Assembly (NCBI RefSeq): GCF_031932625.1
Contig: NZ_JAVSCK010000001.1
Span: forward strand, 620,001-684,000
Origin: Hwangdonia seohaensis
Lineage (GTDB): Bacteria; Bacteroidota; Bacteroidia; Flavobacteriales; Flavobacteriaceae
DNA length: 64,000 nt
Reading direction: 5' to 3'
Position 1 is the stretch's first letter; each line of letters begins with the position of its first letter. The notes under the pieces are model-generated. The model worked only from the letters and a program-made list of their open reading frames with translations. It was not told the DNA's origin and searched no databases. The position numbers were made by a program, and so were the translations under genes. Shown here piece by piece: positions 25,269-34,289 of this stretch.

Positions 25269-26423
25269 ATGCTTTTTGAAGATATTTTAGGACAAGAACA
25301 CATTAAAAACCATTTAACACAAAGTGTTGATAATGGCCGAATACCGCATGCCCAATTGTTTGTTGGTAAAGAGGGCTCTGGCACTTTACCCATGGCCATT
25401 GCTTATGCGCGGTACATTTTATGCTCTAATTCGGGCGGTGAAAACCATACTGGAAATGATGTGTGTAACCTAAAATTCAAGAATTTTTCGCATCCCGATT
25501 TACATTTCGCATTTCCAGTAACCACGAGCGATAAGGTGAAAAGCAAACCAGTTTCGAGTTTTTATTTGGAAGAGTGGCGCCAGTTGTTAAAAGAGCAACC
25601 TTACGGAAATTTGTTTGATTGGTACAAATTGCTTGGGGTTGATAATAAACAGGGGCAAATTGGGGTTGATGAAGCCCATGAGATTGTAAAATCGCTTACG
25701 CTGAAATCTTACGAAGGTGGCTATAAAGTGATGCTGATTTGGATGGCAGAAAAAATGAATACCGCCTGTGCCAATAAACTTTTAAAACTGATTGAAGAAC
25801 CGCCAAGCAAAACCGTTTTTATTTTAATTACCGAAGACGATGAGCAAATAATCAACACGATTAAATCGCGTTGCCAACTACTGCAGTTTCCGCCATTGGC
25901 TGAAGATGTGATAAAAGATGCTTTGGTGAAAAAGTATGGTTTAGAGCTTTCTGTTGCTACAAAAATAGCGCATCAATCGGACGGGAATTACAACAAAGCT
26001 TGCGATTTGGTGTATCGGGATTCTGAAGACATCCAATTTGAAACTTGGTTTATTTTCTGGATTCGTAGTGCTTTTAAGGCCAAAGGCAACAAAGCGGCCA
26101 TACACGATTTAATTTCGTGGAGTGCCGATATTGCAAAAACAGGGCGCGAAACGCAAAAGCAGTTCTTAAATTTTTGTTTGGATTTTTTTCGTCAAGCATT
26201 ATTGCTAAACTACAAAGCTACCGATCTTGTTTTTTTAGAGCCTAAAACCGAAAAATTCAAACTTGAAAATTTTGCGCCTTTTGTGCACGGAAATAACATT
26301 ATGGATATTAGCAACGAGCTACAAGATGCGATTTACCATATTGAGCGCAACGGAAATTCAAAAATTATTTTAACCGATTTGTCTATTAAATTAACGCGCT
26401 TGCTTCATAAAAAGGAAGCATAA
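25269..26423 (+). CDS. holB: DNA polymerase III clamp-loader subunit delta' (HolB/DnaX-like)
   Basis: AAA+ clamp-loader protein of 384 residues. It begins MLFEDILGQEHIKNHL, typical of the DnaX/HolB group. The P-loop region is VGKEGSGTLP, which lacks the Walker A lysine-threonine pair, as expected for the non-ATPase delta' subunit. KLLKLIEEPPSKTVFILIT and the SRC-like segment TIKSRCQLLQF are present. It helps load the beta clamp onto DNA. It is a single-gene unit, convergent with the OmpH-like gene. Confidence 0.93.
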   Translation: MLFEDILGQEHIKNHLTQSVDNGRIPHAQLFVGKEGSGTLPMAIAYARYILCSNSGGENHTGNDVCNLKFKNFSHPDLHFAFPVTTSDKVKSKPVSSFYLEEWRQLLKEQPYGNLFDWYKLLGVDNKQGQIGVDEAHEIVKSLTLKSYEGGYKVMLIWMAEKMNTACANKLLKLIEEPPSKTVFILITEDDEQIINTIKSRCQLLQFPPLAEDVIKDALVKKYGLELSVATKIAHQSDGNYNKACDLVYRDSEDIQFETWFIFWIRSAFKAKGNKAAIHDLISWSADIAKTGRETQKQFLNFCLDFFRQALLLNYKATDLVFLEPKTEKFKLENFAPFVHGNNIMDISNELQDAIYHIERNGNSKIILTDLSIKLTRLLHKKEA

Positions 26424-26446
26424 GCCACTAATTGGGATAAAAAGAA

Positions 26447-26478
26447 AAACGCTTCCAGAAATGACTCCAAAAGCGTTT
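26447..26478. terminator. bidirectional terminator between holB and ompH-like gene
   Basis: AAACGCTT (26447-26454) pairs with AAGCGTTT (26471-26478) between two convergent genes. T-runs flanking the stem are weak. Confidence 0.6.
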
Positions 26479-26506
26479 AACTATTTGTTTATTAGTGTTT
26501 TAAGAC

Positions 26507-27049
26507 TTATTCCTTTTTGTCAGTTTCTTTAGCAACTTCTTTTTCGGTTCCGTTTAAAGCCTCTAAAATGGTTTGGGTTAAATCGTTTTCTTCCGTGCTG
26601 TACATAACGGTTGATGCGGCATCGGTAGTACCTAAAATGTAGGTGTAACCGTTTTTCTCGCCGTAATCTTTTACAAAATCCTTTACTTTAATAATTACAG
26701 AATCGATTTCTGTTTGAAAAGATTGTGTTAACAATTGCTTCTCATATTGCATTTGCTGTTGCAATTGCTGTTGTTTTTGCTGCAAACCGCCCATTAATTC
26801 TTGTTGCTTTTTTTGAGAAGCTCTTTGAGCTTCCTTTTGGGTTTCTTGCACTTCTGCTTGAAATGCTTTACCAATACTGTCGGCTCTTTTCTTAAAAGCT
26901 TCTTCCTTAATCTGAAATTTTGCTTCAAGATCCTTTTTTTCTTGAAATTCGTTTATAAGCGTTCCGTTATTTACATATCCGATTTTTGCTTGTTTTTGGC
27001 AAGAGGATAAAACAATCATTGCTAATACGAGGTAAACTATATTTTTCAT
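26507..27049 (-). CDS. OmpH/Skp family periplasmic chaperone-like lipoprotein
   Basis: Protein of 180 residues: lipoprotein signal (lipobox LSSC, Cys at 17), then KIGYVNNGTLINEF, the usual start of the OmpH/Skp domain. A long Gln/Lys-rich coiled coil (about 40-115, tentacle-like) and a C-terminal strand with YTYILGTTDAASTVMY follow. Skp proteins hold unfolded outer-membrane proteins in the periplasm. The lipid anchor differs from soluble E. coli Skp but is common in Bacteroidota. Confidence 0.9.
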   Translation of the reverse strand: MKNIVYLVLAMIVLSSCQKQAKIGYVNNGTLINEFQEKKDLEAKFQIKEEAFKKRADSIGKAFQAEVQETQKEAQRASQKKQQELMGGLQQKQQQLQQQMQYEKQLLTQSFQTEIDSVIIKVKDFVKDYGEKNGYTYILGTTDAASTVMYSTEENDLTQTILEALNGTEKEVAKETDKKE

Positions 27050-27080
27050 GGGTTTGGTTTTTCTGTTTTTAGAATTCGCA

Positions 27081-27088
27081 CAAATGTA
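27081..27088 (-). promoter_or_regulatory. -7 box (TACATTTG) for the OmpH-like gene
   Basis: TACATTTG on the minus strand lies 31 bases before the ATG, giving a leader of roughly 27 bases. No TTG partner seen. Confidence 0.5.
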
Positions 27089-27285
27089 ATAAAGTAAGTG
27101 ATAATTTAAAGCGGAATTATTTTGAATTTAACGTATAAGTAATTTTTATAGAATGTATCTATTAAAATAGTCAGTGTCTATTGAAAACAGAATCGTTTAA
27201 AGCGATTTAAGAGCCTTTTTTAAATAGGACTAGCATATAGCTGTTTGTATGGTTAATCGCTTAAATGCGTACACGAAAACAAATT

Positions 27286-28131
27286 TTACCTGTTTTTTAT
27301 GATATAAATTAAGGAAGATGCCTCTTTAGTGCGTAAGGATTTTAAATTTGAAAGCAATCCTATCCAAAAACCATTAAGCATGTTCATTTTTCCTGTTTTG
27401 TATTTTTCCGAAAGTAGGCTCACATAAAACGCATCAAAAAGCAAGGGTTTCATTTTAACAACTTGCATATCCTGTTTTGAAACTAATTTTGAAATTGATT
27501 CTTTATTAAAATGCCAAAGATGTCTCGGAACATCGTAAGCGGCCCAAAACTGTTTGTAATGTTTGGCATCGTAACTTTTATAATTAGGAACGGCTATTAT
27601 TAAAGTGCCATTGGGTTTTAATATTTTTTTGAATATTGAAATCTGTTCTTCCAAATTTGGTAAATGTTCTAAAACATGCCAAAGTGTAATGACATCAAAA
27701 CGGTGTTCTTCAATCTTAAAAAGCTCATCGGTTTTAAAAACGGAATGGTTTGTTTTTTTATTGGCAATGTCCCGGGCTTTTTTGTTGGGCTCAATTCCGA
27801 AAACAGTCCAATTATTTTGTTTTGCGGTTTGCAAAAAATCACCTGTACCGCATCCAACATCCAATAGGTTTTTTTCGGTTGAGGAAAAAGAGTTTATCAA
27901 ATTCAACTTCTTTTTAAGTGAAAATTGCCGAACTAAATGATATGCTTTTTCAAATAGATTGCGTTGTGAATCCGTATGCGAAATATAATCTTCACTTTTA
28001 TAATATTCGGGTAATTTATCTGAATCTGGTTGTGGCGAGGTTTCTAAAAATCCATATTCTGAATTTAGAATTAATTCAAATTCCTCCCCTGAAACAGAAT
28101 GGTCTTTTACTTTTAAATTTTCTTTAGCCAC
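27286..28131 (-). CDS. class I SAM-dependent methyltransferase
   Basis: Predicted methyltransferase of 281 residues. The SAM-binding motif I is LLDVGCGTGDFL near 88-99; the acidic end of strand 2 is GIEPN; motif IV-V is ITLWHVLEHLPN; and LIIAVPNYKSYDAKHY follows. The set resembles the methyltransferase-12/UbiG-like group in Bacteroidota. The substrate is unknown. The best start is a GTG at 28129-28131: an in-frame stop lies shortly upstream and no ATG occurs early in the frame. It stands about 200 bases downstream of mnmG, separated by a repeat and a candidate parS. Confidence 0.85.
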   Translation of the reverse strand: MAKENLKVKDHSVSGEEFELILNSEYGFLETSPQPDSDKLPEYYKSEDYISHTDSQRNLFEKAYHLVRQFSLKKKLNLINSFSSTEKNLLDVGCGTGDFLQTAKQNNWTVFGIEPNKKARDIANKKTNHSVFKTDELFKIEEHRFDVITLWHVLEHLPNLEEQISIFKKILKPNGTLIIAVPNYKSYDAKHYKQFWAAYDVPRHLWHFNKESISKLVSKQDMQVVKMKPLLFDAFYVSLLSEKYKTGKMNMLNGFWIGLLSNLKSLRTKEASSLIYIIKNR

Positions 28132-28209
28132 GAATACACGAATGTTTTAGCAAGTTGTTTTCTAAAAATAAATCGCACTATGACGATCTTGTTTTGTTTT
28201 CAAAAGTGG

Positions 28210-28229
28210 ATTCCTGCTTTCGCAGGAAT
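28210..28229. repeat. 20-nt palindromic hairpin repeat, copy 2
   Basis: ATTCCTGC ... GCAGGAAT, 8-bp perfect stem with loop TTTC (GAAA on the other strand), in the mnmG-methyltransferase gap. Same layout as 14273-14292 with paired changes in the stem. Confidence 0.75.
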
Positions 28230-28243
28230 GACAAAAAAACGAA

Positions 28244-28259
28244 TGTTCCACGTGGAACG
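28244..28259 (+). other. candidate parS site (ParB binding), left copy
   Basis: TGTTCCACGTGGAACG contains the perfect 14-bp palindrome GTTCCACGTGGAAC, the core of known bacterial parS sites. A second copy in opposite orientation lies at 30282-30297 on the other side of mnmG. Confidence 0.75.
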
Positions 28260-28313
28260 TTTGTAAGTAATTCGCGTTTTAAATAACAACGTTTACTTGT
28301 TTTCAATAATTAG

Positions 28314-28333
28314 ATTACTGCATTCGCAGGAAC
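28314..28333. repeat. 20-nt hairpin repeat, decayed copy 3
   Basis: ATTACTGC, loop ATTC, GCAGGAAC. It matches copy 2 at 16 of 20 positions with two stem mismatches, and ends directly at the mnmG stop codon. Confidence 0.55.
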
Positions 28334-30205
28334 TTAGCGTCCCATATAAACCAATAACACCGAAATATCATTTGGAGAAACACCACTAATTCTTGATGCT
28401 TGCGATACCGTAGTTGGTTGGATTTTTTTAAGCTTTTCGCGCGCCTCAAAACTCATGGATTTAATTTGAGAGTAATCAAAATTTTGCGGGATTTTCACAT
28501 ATTCCAATCGGCTTAGTTTGTCTGCATTGTTCTTTTCTTTAGCAATATACCCAGAGTATTTTACCTGTATTTCAGTTTGCTCAATAACCTCTCTGTCCAG
28601 ATCGTTTTCCTGAATATAAGCTTCAACACTTTCTATCTTTCTAACATCATCCATTTCAATATTTGGTCGAGCAAACACTTTAAATAGTTTTCCCGATTGA
28701 TTAACCGGTGATGATTTTTTTGATTCCAATATCGGATTTATTTCCTCTGGCTTGACGCTTTGTGTTTCAAAAAAATTCACGAATTTTTCAGCTGCTTCAT
28801 GTTTTTCTTCCATTCGCTTTAAACGCTTTTCTGAAGCCAAACCAATTTCAAAACCTTTTGGTGTTAATCTTTTGTCTGCATTATCTTGACGTAACAACGT
28901 TCTGTATTCCGCACGAGATGTAAACATACGATACGGTTCTTCGGTGCCTTTTGTAATCAAATCATCAATCAAAACACCAATATAAGCTTCATCTCTTTTC
29001 AAGGTAAAAGGTTCTTTTTCCTTAACTTTTAAACTGGCATTTATACCTGCCATTAATCCTTGCGAAGCTGCCTCTTCGTATCCCGTAGTGCCGTTAATTT
29101 GACCAGCGAAATACAATCCATCTACCAACTTGGTTTCTAAAGTATGCTTTAATTGTGTCGGTGGAAAATAATCATATTCTATGGCATAACCTGGTCTAAA
29201 AAACTTAACGTTTTCAAAACCGACAACAGAGCGCAATGCTTTAAACTGAACATCTTCAGGAAGCGAAGTAGAAAACCCATTTACATAAACCTCGCAAGTT
29301 TTCCAGCCTTCGGGTTCAATGAATAATTGATGCCGGTCTTTATCTGCAAAACGATTAATTTTGTCTTCAATAGACGGACAATATCGAGGGCCCAAACTTT
29401 TAATTCTACCATTAAACATCGGTGATCTATCAAAACCTTCACGTAGCAAATCATGTACCAATTCGCTTGTGTAAGTCATGTGACAAGAGCGCTGGTTCCC
29501 CAATGTTTTTGTAATATCTAAAAAAGAGAATTTTTCGGGGTTTTCATCCCCAGGCTGTTCTATCATTTTAGAAAAATCCAATGACCTTCCATCAACCCTT
29601 GGAGGCGTTCCGGTTTTCATTCTACCCGATTCAAAACCTAAACCAACCAATTGTTCCGTGATTCCAGTTGCGGCTTTTTCACCTGCTCTTCCTCCTCCAA
29701 AATTCTTGTCGCCAATATGAATTAAACCGTTTAAAAAAGTGCCGTTCGTAAGCACAACGGTTTTGCCTATTATTTCTAATCCAAGCGACGTTTTTATTCC
29801 GACAACTTTATGATTCTCTACCAATAACCCAGAAACCATTTCTTGATAAAAATCAAGATTTGGTGTGCCTTCTAAAAGTAATCTCCAATCTTCCGCAAAA
29901 CGCATTCTATCGCTCTGCACTCTGGGACTCCACATTGCAGGCCCTTTGGATTTGTTAAGCATTTTAAACTGAATGGCCGAAGTGTCGGATACAATACCGC
30001 TATAGCCACCAAGCGCATCAATCTCACGAACGATTTGCCCTTTCGCAATACCGCCCATAGCTGGGTTGCAGGACATTTGCGCAATGTTTTGCAAATTCAT
30101 GGTAACCAGCAATGTTTTGCTTCCCATATTGGCAGCGGCAGCGGCAGCTTCACTTCCTGCGTGGCCAGCACCAACAACTATAACATCATAAAGGTCGTTA
30201 AACAT
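28334..30205 (-). CDS. mnmG: tRNA U34 carboxymethylaminomethyl-modifying enzyme MnmG (GidA)
   Basis: FAD-dependent enzyme that, with MnmE, modifies the wobble uridine of several tRNAs. With the start at ATG 30203-30205 the protein is 623 residues, close to E. coli MnmG. The FAD-binding GAGHAG motif is at 12-17, and the family blocks MSCNPAMGGIAKGQ, GTFLNGLIHIGD, SMGPRYCPSIE-like SLGPRYCPSIEDK and INGTTGYEEAASQG are present. A longer frame beginning MCIIQSNKKN is in frame but adds residues not typical of the family. The gene is flanked by candidate parS sites; mnmG is a classic origin-region gene in many bacteria. Confidence 0.98.
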   Translation of the reverse strand: MFNDLYDVIVVGAGHAGSEAAAAAANMGSKTLLVTMNLQNIAQMSCNPAMGGIAKGQIVREIDALGGYSGIVSDTSAIQFKMLNKSKGPAMWSPRVQSDRMRFAEDWRLLLEGTPNLDFYQEMVSGLLVENHKVVGIKTSLGLEIIGKTVVLTNGTFLNGLIHIGDKNFGGGRAGEKAATGITEQLVGLGFESGRMKTGTPPRVDGRSLDFSKMIEQPGDENPEKFSFLDITKTLGNQRSCHMTYTSELVHDLLREGFDRSPMFNGRIKSLGPRYCPSIEDKINRFADKDRHQLFIEPEGWKTCEVYVNGFSTSLPEDVQFKALRSVVGFENVKFFRPGYAIEYDYFPPTQLKHTLETKLVDGLYFAGQINGTTGYEEAASQGLMAGINASLKVKEKEPFTLKRDEAYIGVLIDDLITKGTEEPYRMFTSRAEYRTLLRQDNADKRLTPKGFEIGLASEKRLKRMEEKHEAAEKFVNFFETQSVKPEEINPILESKKSSPVNQSGKLFKVFARPNIEMDDVRKIESVEAYIQENDLDREVIEQTEIQVKYSGYIAKEKNNADKLSRLEYVKIPQNFDYSQIKSMSFEAREKLKKIQPTTVSQASRISGVSPNDISVLLVYMGR

Positions 30206-30281
30206 CCTATTGTTTTTTTTATTGCTTTGAATGATACACATTTCGGCAAGCTCAATGTCTCATTCATTTTATAATCATAAA

Positions 30282-30297
30282 ACGTTCCACGTGGAAC
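30282..30297 (-). other. candidate parS site (ParB binding), right copy
   Basis: On the minus strand it reads TGTTCCACGTGGAACG, identical over 16 bases to the left copy at 28244-28259. The 14-bp palindrome GTTCCACGTGGAAC is at 30284-30297. It lies between the mnmG -7 box and start codon, i.e. within the predicted mnmG leader. Confidence 0.75.
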
Positions 30298-30317
30298 ATC
30301 TTAATATTTTTGGTTTG

Positions 30318-30325
30318 CAAATATA
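30318..30325 (-). promoter_or_regulatory. -7 box (TATATTTG) for mnmG
   Basis: TATATTTG on the minus strand, about 113 bases before the mnmG ATG and in the gap after ybeY. The predicted transcript leader contains the right candidate parS. Confidence 0.45.
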
Positions 30326-30342
30326 CGCTGAATTCTTGAATA

Positions 30343-30753
30343 TTAAACCAGTTGCTTTAAGTAGTGGTTTTCTTTATTGCGCATTTCCTTGGCGTCCTCT
30401 TCAGTTTTATCTTTGTAGCCACAGTAATGTAAAATACCGTGGATTATAACGCGATGTAATTCTTCTTCAAAAGGAGTGTTGAAATCTTTGGCATTATCCG
30501 CTACCCGTTCCACAGATATAAAAATATCCCCTTGTATAATTTTTCCGACTGAATAATCAAAACTAATTATATCGGTTAAAGTATCGTGATTGAGGAATTC
30601 AACGTTTAATTTATGTAAATAGGCATCATCACAAAACACATAATTTATATCATCTTCTTTCAATCCTTCTGTGGAAATAGTTTGTGAAATCCATGAGGAA
30701 ACAGCCTCTTCGTTTTCCAATGAAAAATCGGTTTCGTAATTAAAACTAATCAT
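30343..30753 (-). CDS. ybeY: endoribonuclease YbeY (rRNA maturation factor)
   Basis: Metal-dependent RNase of the UPF0054 family, 136 residues, acting in 16S rRNA 3'-end maturation and ribosome quality control. The zinc motif region reads HGILHYCGYKD, where E. coli has HGxLHLxGYDH. The first two histidines are present and the third position is replaced by lysine-aspartate. From memory this variant is common in Bacteroidota, so it is not proof of inactivity. The SFDY segment near 66-70 and the DIFISVERV strand also fit. Its start overlaps the DUF4175 stop by eight bases. Confidence 0.92.
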   Translation of the reverse strand: MISFNYETDFSLENEEAVSSWISQTISTEGLKEDDINYVFCDDAYLHKLNVEFLNHDTLTDIISFDYSVGKIIQGDIFISVERVADNAKDFNTPFEEELHRVIIHGILHYCGYKDKTEEDAKEMRNKENHYLKQLV

Positions 30754-33700
30754 TTGTTTTTTTAAAGTACTCTTGAACTTTCTTTCTGTAAATTTGACGC
30801 AAAGGTAAGGTTTGTCTGTTCAATATTTCGGTAGTATTAAAATATTGTTTAGCCGATGGAATTTGATTGTTTGTGTTATTGTCGAAATCATTTTTGTTGG
30901 TTTCAGATTCTCGTTTATTGTCTTCGCCCTGTTGAAACGTAGCGTTCTCCATTTTTAATAATTGATGTTTTAATTCCATCATTTTTTGAAGGGTTCGATT
31001 TGTAAATCCTTCATTTAATAAATCCAACTCTACCTCTTCCATTTTTTTTAACAGCGCATCGCCATCTCCTTTTGATCCCTTTCCTTCTTTTGCCAAACGT
31101 TCTTCTAAGGCTTTTCGCAATTCCTGTTGCTGCTGATAAATCTCGTATAGTTTACCATTCAAATCATCGTTTTCTCCTTTACCGTCACCACCATTTTGGT
31201 TGCCGTTTTCTCCCTTTCCCTCATTATTTCCTTCTTGTCCTTGCTTTCCTTTTTCTCCCTCTTTTTCGCCCTCACCTTCTTTATCGCCTTCACCCTTTTC
31301 AGGTTTTTGTCCTTCTCCTTTTTTCAAGCCTTCCTCCATCATCTTATTGAGCTCTTCCTGTGTCATAATAATATCTGGAAGTTGCATTTCGCCCTCTCCA
31401 CCCTTGCCTTGAGCCATGCTCATATTTTCTTGCATATTGTCTAAAACATCACTTAAAAAATTGGCCAGATTATTCGCGGCTGTAATGGTGAATTGTTGAT
31501 TTGAAACCCCTTGATACAATTGGTTTTCGGCTAATAAACTTAATGCTTTATCAATATTATAAAACACCTCGGTAATTTCTTTGTTTACCGTTTCGGATAG
31601 TTTGGGCTGACGCAACGACATAGCAAATAAGCTGTCGTCAATATGCTCAAAATGTTCTTTAAGGTTATGCTGTTTTCTTAAATAAGAGGCATACTTATTG
31701 TTATTGGCTTCAATGGTTCTAAACTGATTCATTAGGGCTTCTTGATCAAAAGAAAACAATACCAAATTATCTAGAATTTGTCGAAGCATTTCAACATCTT
31801 CTTGCATTTGATTGGCATCACTCCCTCCCATGGAACTTTTTATTTTCTCGCTCATCTCCATCATTTTTTTTGCCGCCTTCTTTTGACTTTTTTTAGCGTT
31901 TTTCTGATTTTGATTTTCACTGTTCTTGAGCTCACTTTCTTGCTTGTCTGACGCTTTTTCCTCTTTGCTTTTTTCCAATGATTCCGTAGCTTTTTGCTGT
32001 TCGTCGTCTACTTCCCTTTCATCCAATTTATCCCGGGGAATATCAATGGGCTTTTTTAATGTTTTGCTGTCTTTTTCAAGTTGTTCAATTTGTTTTTTAA
32101 ATTCTTCAAACTGCTCGTTTAAACCATCTTGATTTTCTTTGGTGTTTTTCACTTCAGGTTCGTTGGATAATTTTTCTTGGTCGATGGCCAACTTCATTAA
32201 ATCCTCTTTTAGCTTTTCCAATTTCTTTTCAATGTAAAAGCGTTTGGTTAACTCAATTAATTGCTCAAGACTTCTCTTTTTGTTTTTATTTTGTTTTGCT
32301 AATTCATCAAGTTTTTCGGTTAACTCTTCCTTATTTATTTTTTCTTGAAGTTTTTTTAATTCCTCTAAAAGTTTTTCGTCCTTTTTAAGTTGCTCTTCAT
32401 TTTCATCCAACCGCTTTTTTAAATCTTCTTTAAAGGTGTCCTCCTCTATGTTTTCTTTTTGAAAATTCTCTAAATTATCTTTGAGTTTTTTATTGAAATT
32501 TTTCATCATTTCGTCTTGTTGTTGTTGACGCTTTAAAAATGATTCCAATTTCTTTTTATCGTTAAAATTTAAGCTCGACTTTTCCTTTTGGGTTTTAGAT
32601 AATTCTTCTAGGTTTTTTTCTTGTTCTTCGAACTTTTCCAAGGATTTATTTAAGTCTTTTATTGTTTCGTTTTGTTCATTCAGTTGTTTTTGTTCCTCTT
32701 CAGCCTTGGTGCGTTTTCTATAGGTAAACACATCGCTTTTTGTACGCTTATAATTGTTAACCACATCATTATCAAATACTTGAAAATATAATTCGTAAGC
32801 AATGCCAGCTTTAATATTTAAATTATTGGGGAAAGCCGTAATAAATTCATCAATATTTGTGTTGGAAATAGGTATGTTCTCCACTTGCTTTTTAGACGCA
32901 TCATTAACGGGATAATAAACCATTTGAAGTTTGCTAAACCCATAATCGTCACTAATTTGACCGTAAAAATAAAGGGTTTGTAAATCCAGGCTATCCACCT
33001 GCACTTTTAAGTTGAGTTCGGGATACTCATCTTTATCAACATCAATTCTAAAAGCCAAATTTTCGTAGTTTCTAAGGTTGGCGTTACTTGTGCTTAAGCT
33101 ATAATCGAAATGCTTGTAAAGACGTTTGGATAATTCAAAATTATCCATTTTATCCGAAGAAAAATCCACCGTGTCAGTGGCGTATAAGCGCACAATATCG
33201 GTCGATTTTGTTTTAAGTCGCCACGTTACATTGGTGCCTTCCGGAACAACGGCATTGCCGGTACTTTTTAAAGTAGTATTCTTCTTTTTGGTGTGTTTCG
33301 GAAAATTCAAAACCATCTCAAAACTCAATAATGATGGTGTTTCAACAACATTTAAGGTGTATGGTTTTGAGGTTACGGTGTTTGCCGTTAACTGGAATTC
33401 GATATTGGTTTTAGGCTGGGAAAACACATATTCAAACTCGCCTATTCCTTTTTTGTTTAAAAAATAGGTTTCGTTATTGTAAACGATTTGCACGCTTTCT
33501 GGAGCAACATCGCCGGCAGTTCTAATTTCTAATTTAAAATCTTTATTTTCAATGGCTTTTAAATCGTTATTAACTACAAAAAACTGAAATGGCGCTGGTG
33601 GCTCATAGGCCGTTTTGTAATGTACAACGCGTTTATAACTGTCGCTAAACCAATTGGATTCGCCGGTCAAAAAGGTAGCTAAAATGATCAAAACAGGAAT

Positions 33701-34171
33701 GGCGGCATATTTTAAATAGCCCAAATTCTTTTTAAAATTTACGGCCAATTTAAACGGAATGGGTTTCAGTTCCATCGATTTTTGTTCAATACTCGCCAAC
33801 AATAATTCAGATTGCGATGGGTTTTGTTTCAGCTGAACAACATTCAACAATTTATCGCTAACTTCAGGGAAATGATTGCCTATAATTTTAGAAGCATCCA
33901 CATAATCTATTCCCTTTTTTAGCTTAAATAATTTAGCCAACGGTACAGCTATAAACTTAGCGAGTAACAAAACCTCAACTAAAATAAAAACCCAAAATAA
34001 AATGGTTCGCGCTAAAGGGTTTAGCCATAAAACATACTCGATAAACAGCGTAAATAAAAAATATAACAAGCCAATGGCGAAAAACAAAATAGCACCCTTT
34101 ATTAATTCGTTGGTGTAATACCGACTAATAAATTGCTCTAATTTGGTTTGTATGGTTTTAAAATTGTTCAA
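30746..34171 (-). CDS. DUF4175 family large membrane protein with coiled coil
   Basis: Protein of 1141 residues of the Bacteroidota DUF4175 family, function unknown. There are two N-terminal membrane helices (about 25-45 and 55-75) and another near 150-167. A beta-rich, probably periplasmic region follows (180-480), then a very long Lys/Glu-rich coiled coil (490-790), a helical block, and a Gly/Glu/Lys low-complexity stretch (about 950-1005). The only start that keeps the usual family N-terminus (NNFKTIQTKLEQFI) is a TTG at 34169-34171; an in-frame stop lies four codons upstream and no ATG is available. It overlaps ybeY, so the two are probably one unit. Confidence 0.87.
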   Translation of the reverse strand: MNNFKTIQTKLEQFISRYYTNELIKGAILFFAIGLLYFLFTLFIEYVLWLNPLARTILFWVFILVEVLLLAKFIAVPLAKLFKLKKGIDYVDASKIIGNHFPEVSDKLLNVVQLKQNPSQSELLLASIEQKSMELKPIPFKLAVNFKKNLGYLKYAAIPVLIILATFLTGESNWFSDSYKRVVHYKTAYEPPAPFQFFVVNNDLKAIENKDFKLEIRTAGDVAPESVQIVYNNETYFLNKKGIGEFEYVFSQPKTNIEFQLTANTVTSKPYTLNVVETPSLLSFEMVLNFPKHTKKKNTTLKSTGNAVVPEGTNVTWRLKTKSTDIVRLYATDTVDFSSDKMDNFELSKRLYKHFDYSLSTSNANLRNYENLAFRIDVDKDEYPELNLKVQVDSLDLQTLYFYGQISDDYGFSKLQMVYYPVNDASKKQVENIPISNTNIDEFITAFPNNLNIKAGIAYELYFQVFDNDVVNNYKRTKSDVFTYRKRTKAEEEQKQLNEQNETIKDLNKSLEKFEEQEKNLEELSKTQKEKSSLNFNDKKKLESFLKRQQQQDEMMKNFNKKLKDNLENFQKENIEEDTFKEDLKKRLDENEEQLKKDEKLLEELKKLQEKINKEELTEKLDELAKQNKNKKRSLEQLIELTKRFYIEKKLEKLKEDLMKLAIDQEKLSNEPEVKNTKENQDGLNEQFEEFKKQIEQLEKDSKTLKKPIDIPRDKLDEREVDDEQQKATESLEKSKEEKASDKQESELKNSENQNQKNAKKSQKKAAKKMMEMSEKIKSSMGGSDANQMQEDVEMLRQILDNLVLFSFDQEALMNQFRTIEANNNKYASYLRKQHNLKEHFEHIDDSLFAMSLRQPKLSETVNKEITEVFYNIDKALSLLAENQLYQGVSNQQFTITAANNLANFLSDVLDNMQENMSMAQGKGGEGEMQLPDIIMTQEELNKMMEEGLKKGEGQKPEKGEGDKEGEGEKEGEKGKQGQEGNNEGKGENGNQNGGDGKGENDDLNGKLYEIYQQQQELRKALEERLAKEGKGSKGDGDALLKKMEEVELDLLNEGFTNRTLQKMMELKHQLLKMENATFQQGEDNKRESETNKNDFDNNTNNQIPSAKQYFNTTEILNRQTLPLRQIYRKKVQEYFKKTND

Positions 34172-34289
34172 TTGTAATGTTTAAGGCTTATAACTTACTA
34201 AATTACAATTTTATTTTTATAAGCGTCTTAACTGTCTGTTAATTTAGGTTTAAAGGCAAATTAGAGTTTACAAGGTTTATTTGGCCCCT

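Noticed and set aside
30206..30241. Upstream extension of MnmG beginning MCIIQSNKKN
   Set aside because: The family starts right before the GAGHAG motif; the shorter form matches the usual length.
31072..31444. Overlapping plus-strand frames rich in Pro/Ser/Phe/Leu
   Set aside because: They are the complement of the Gly/Glu/Lys low-complexity part of the DUF4175 gene; composition alone keeps the frames open.
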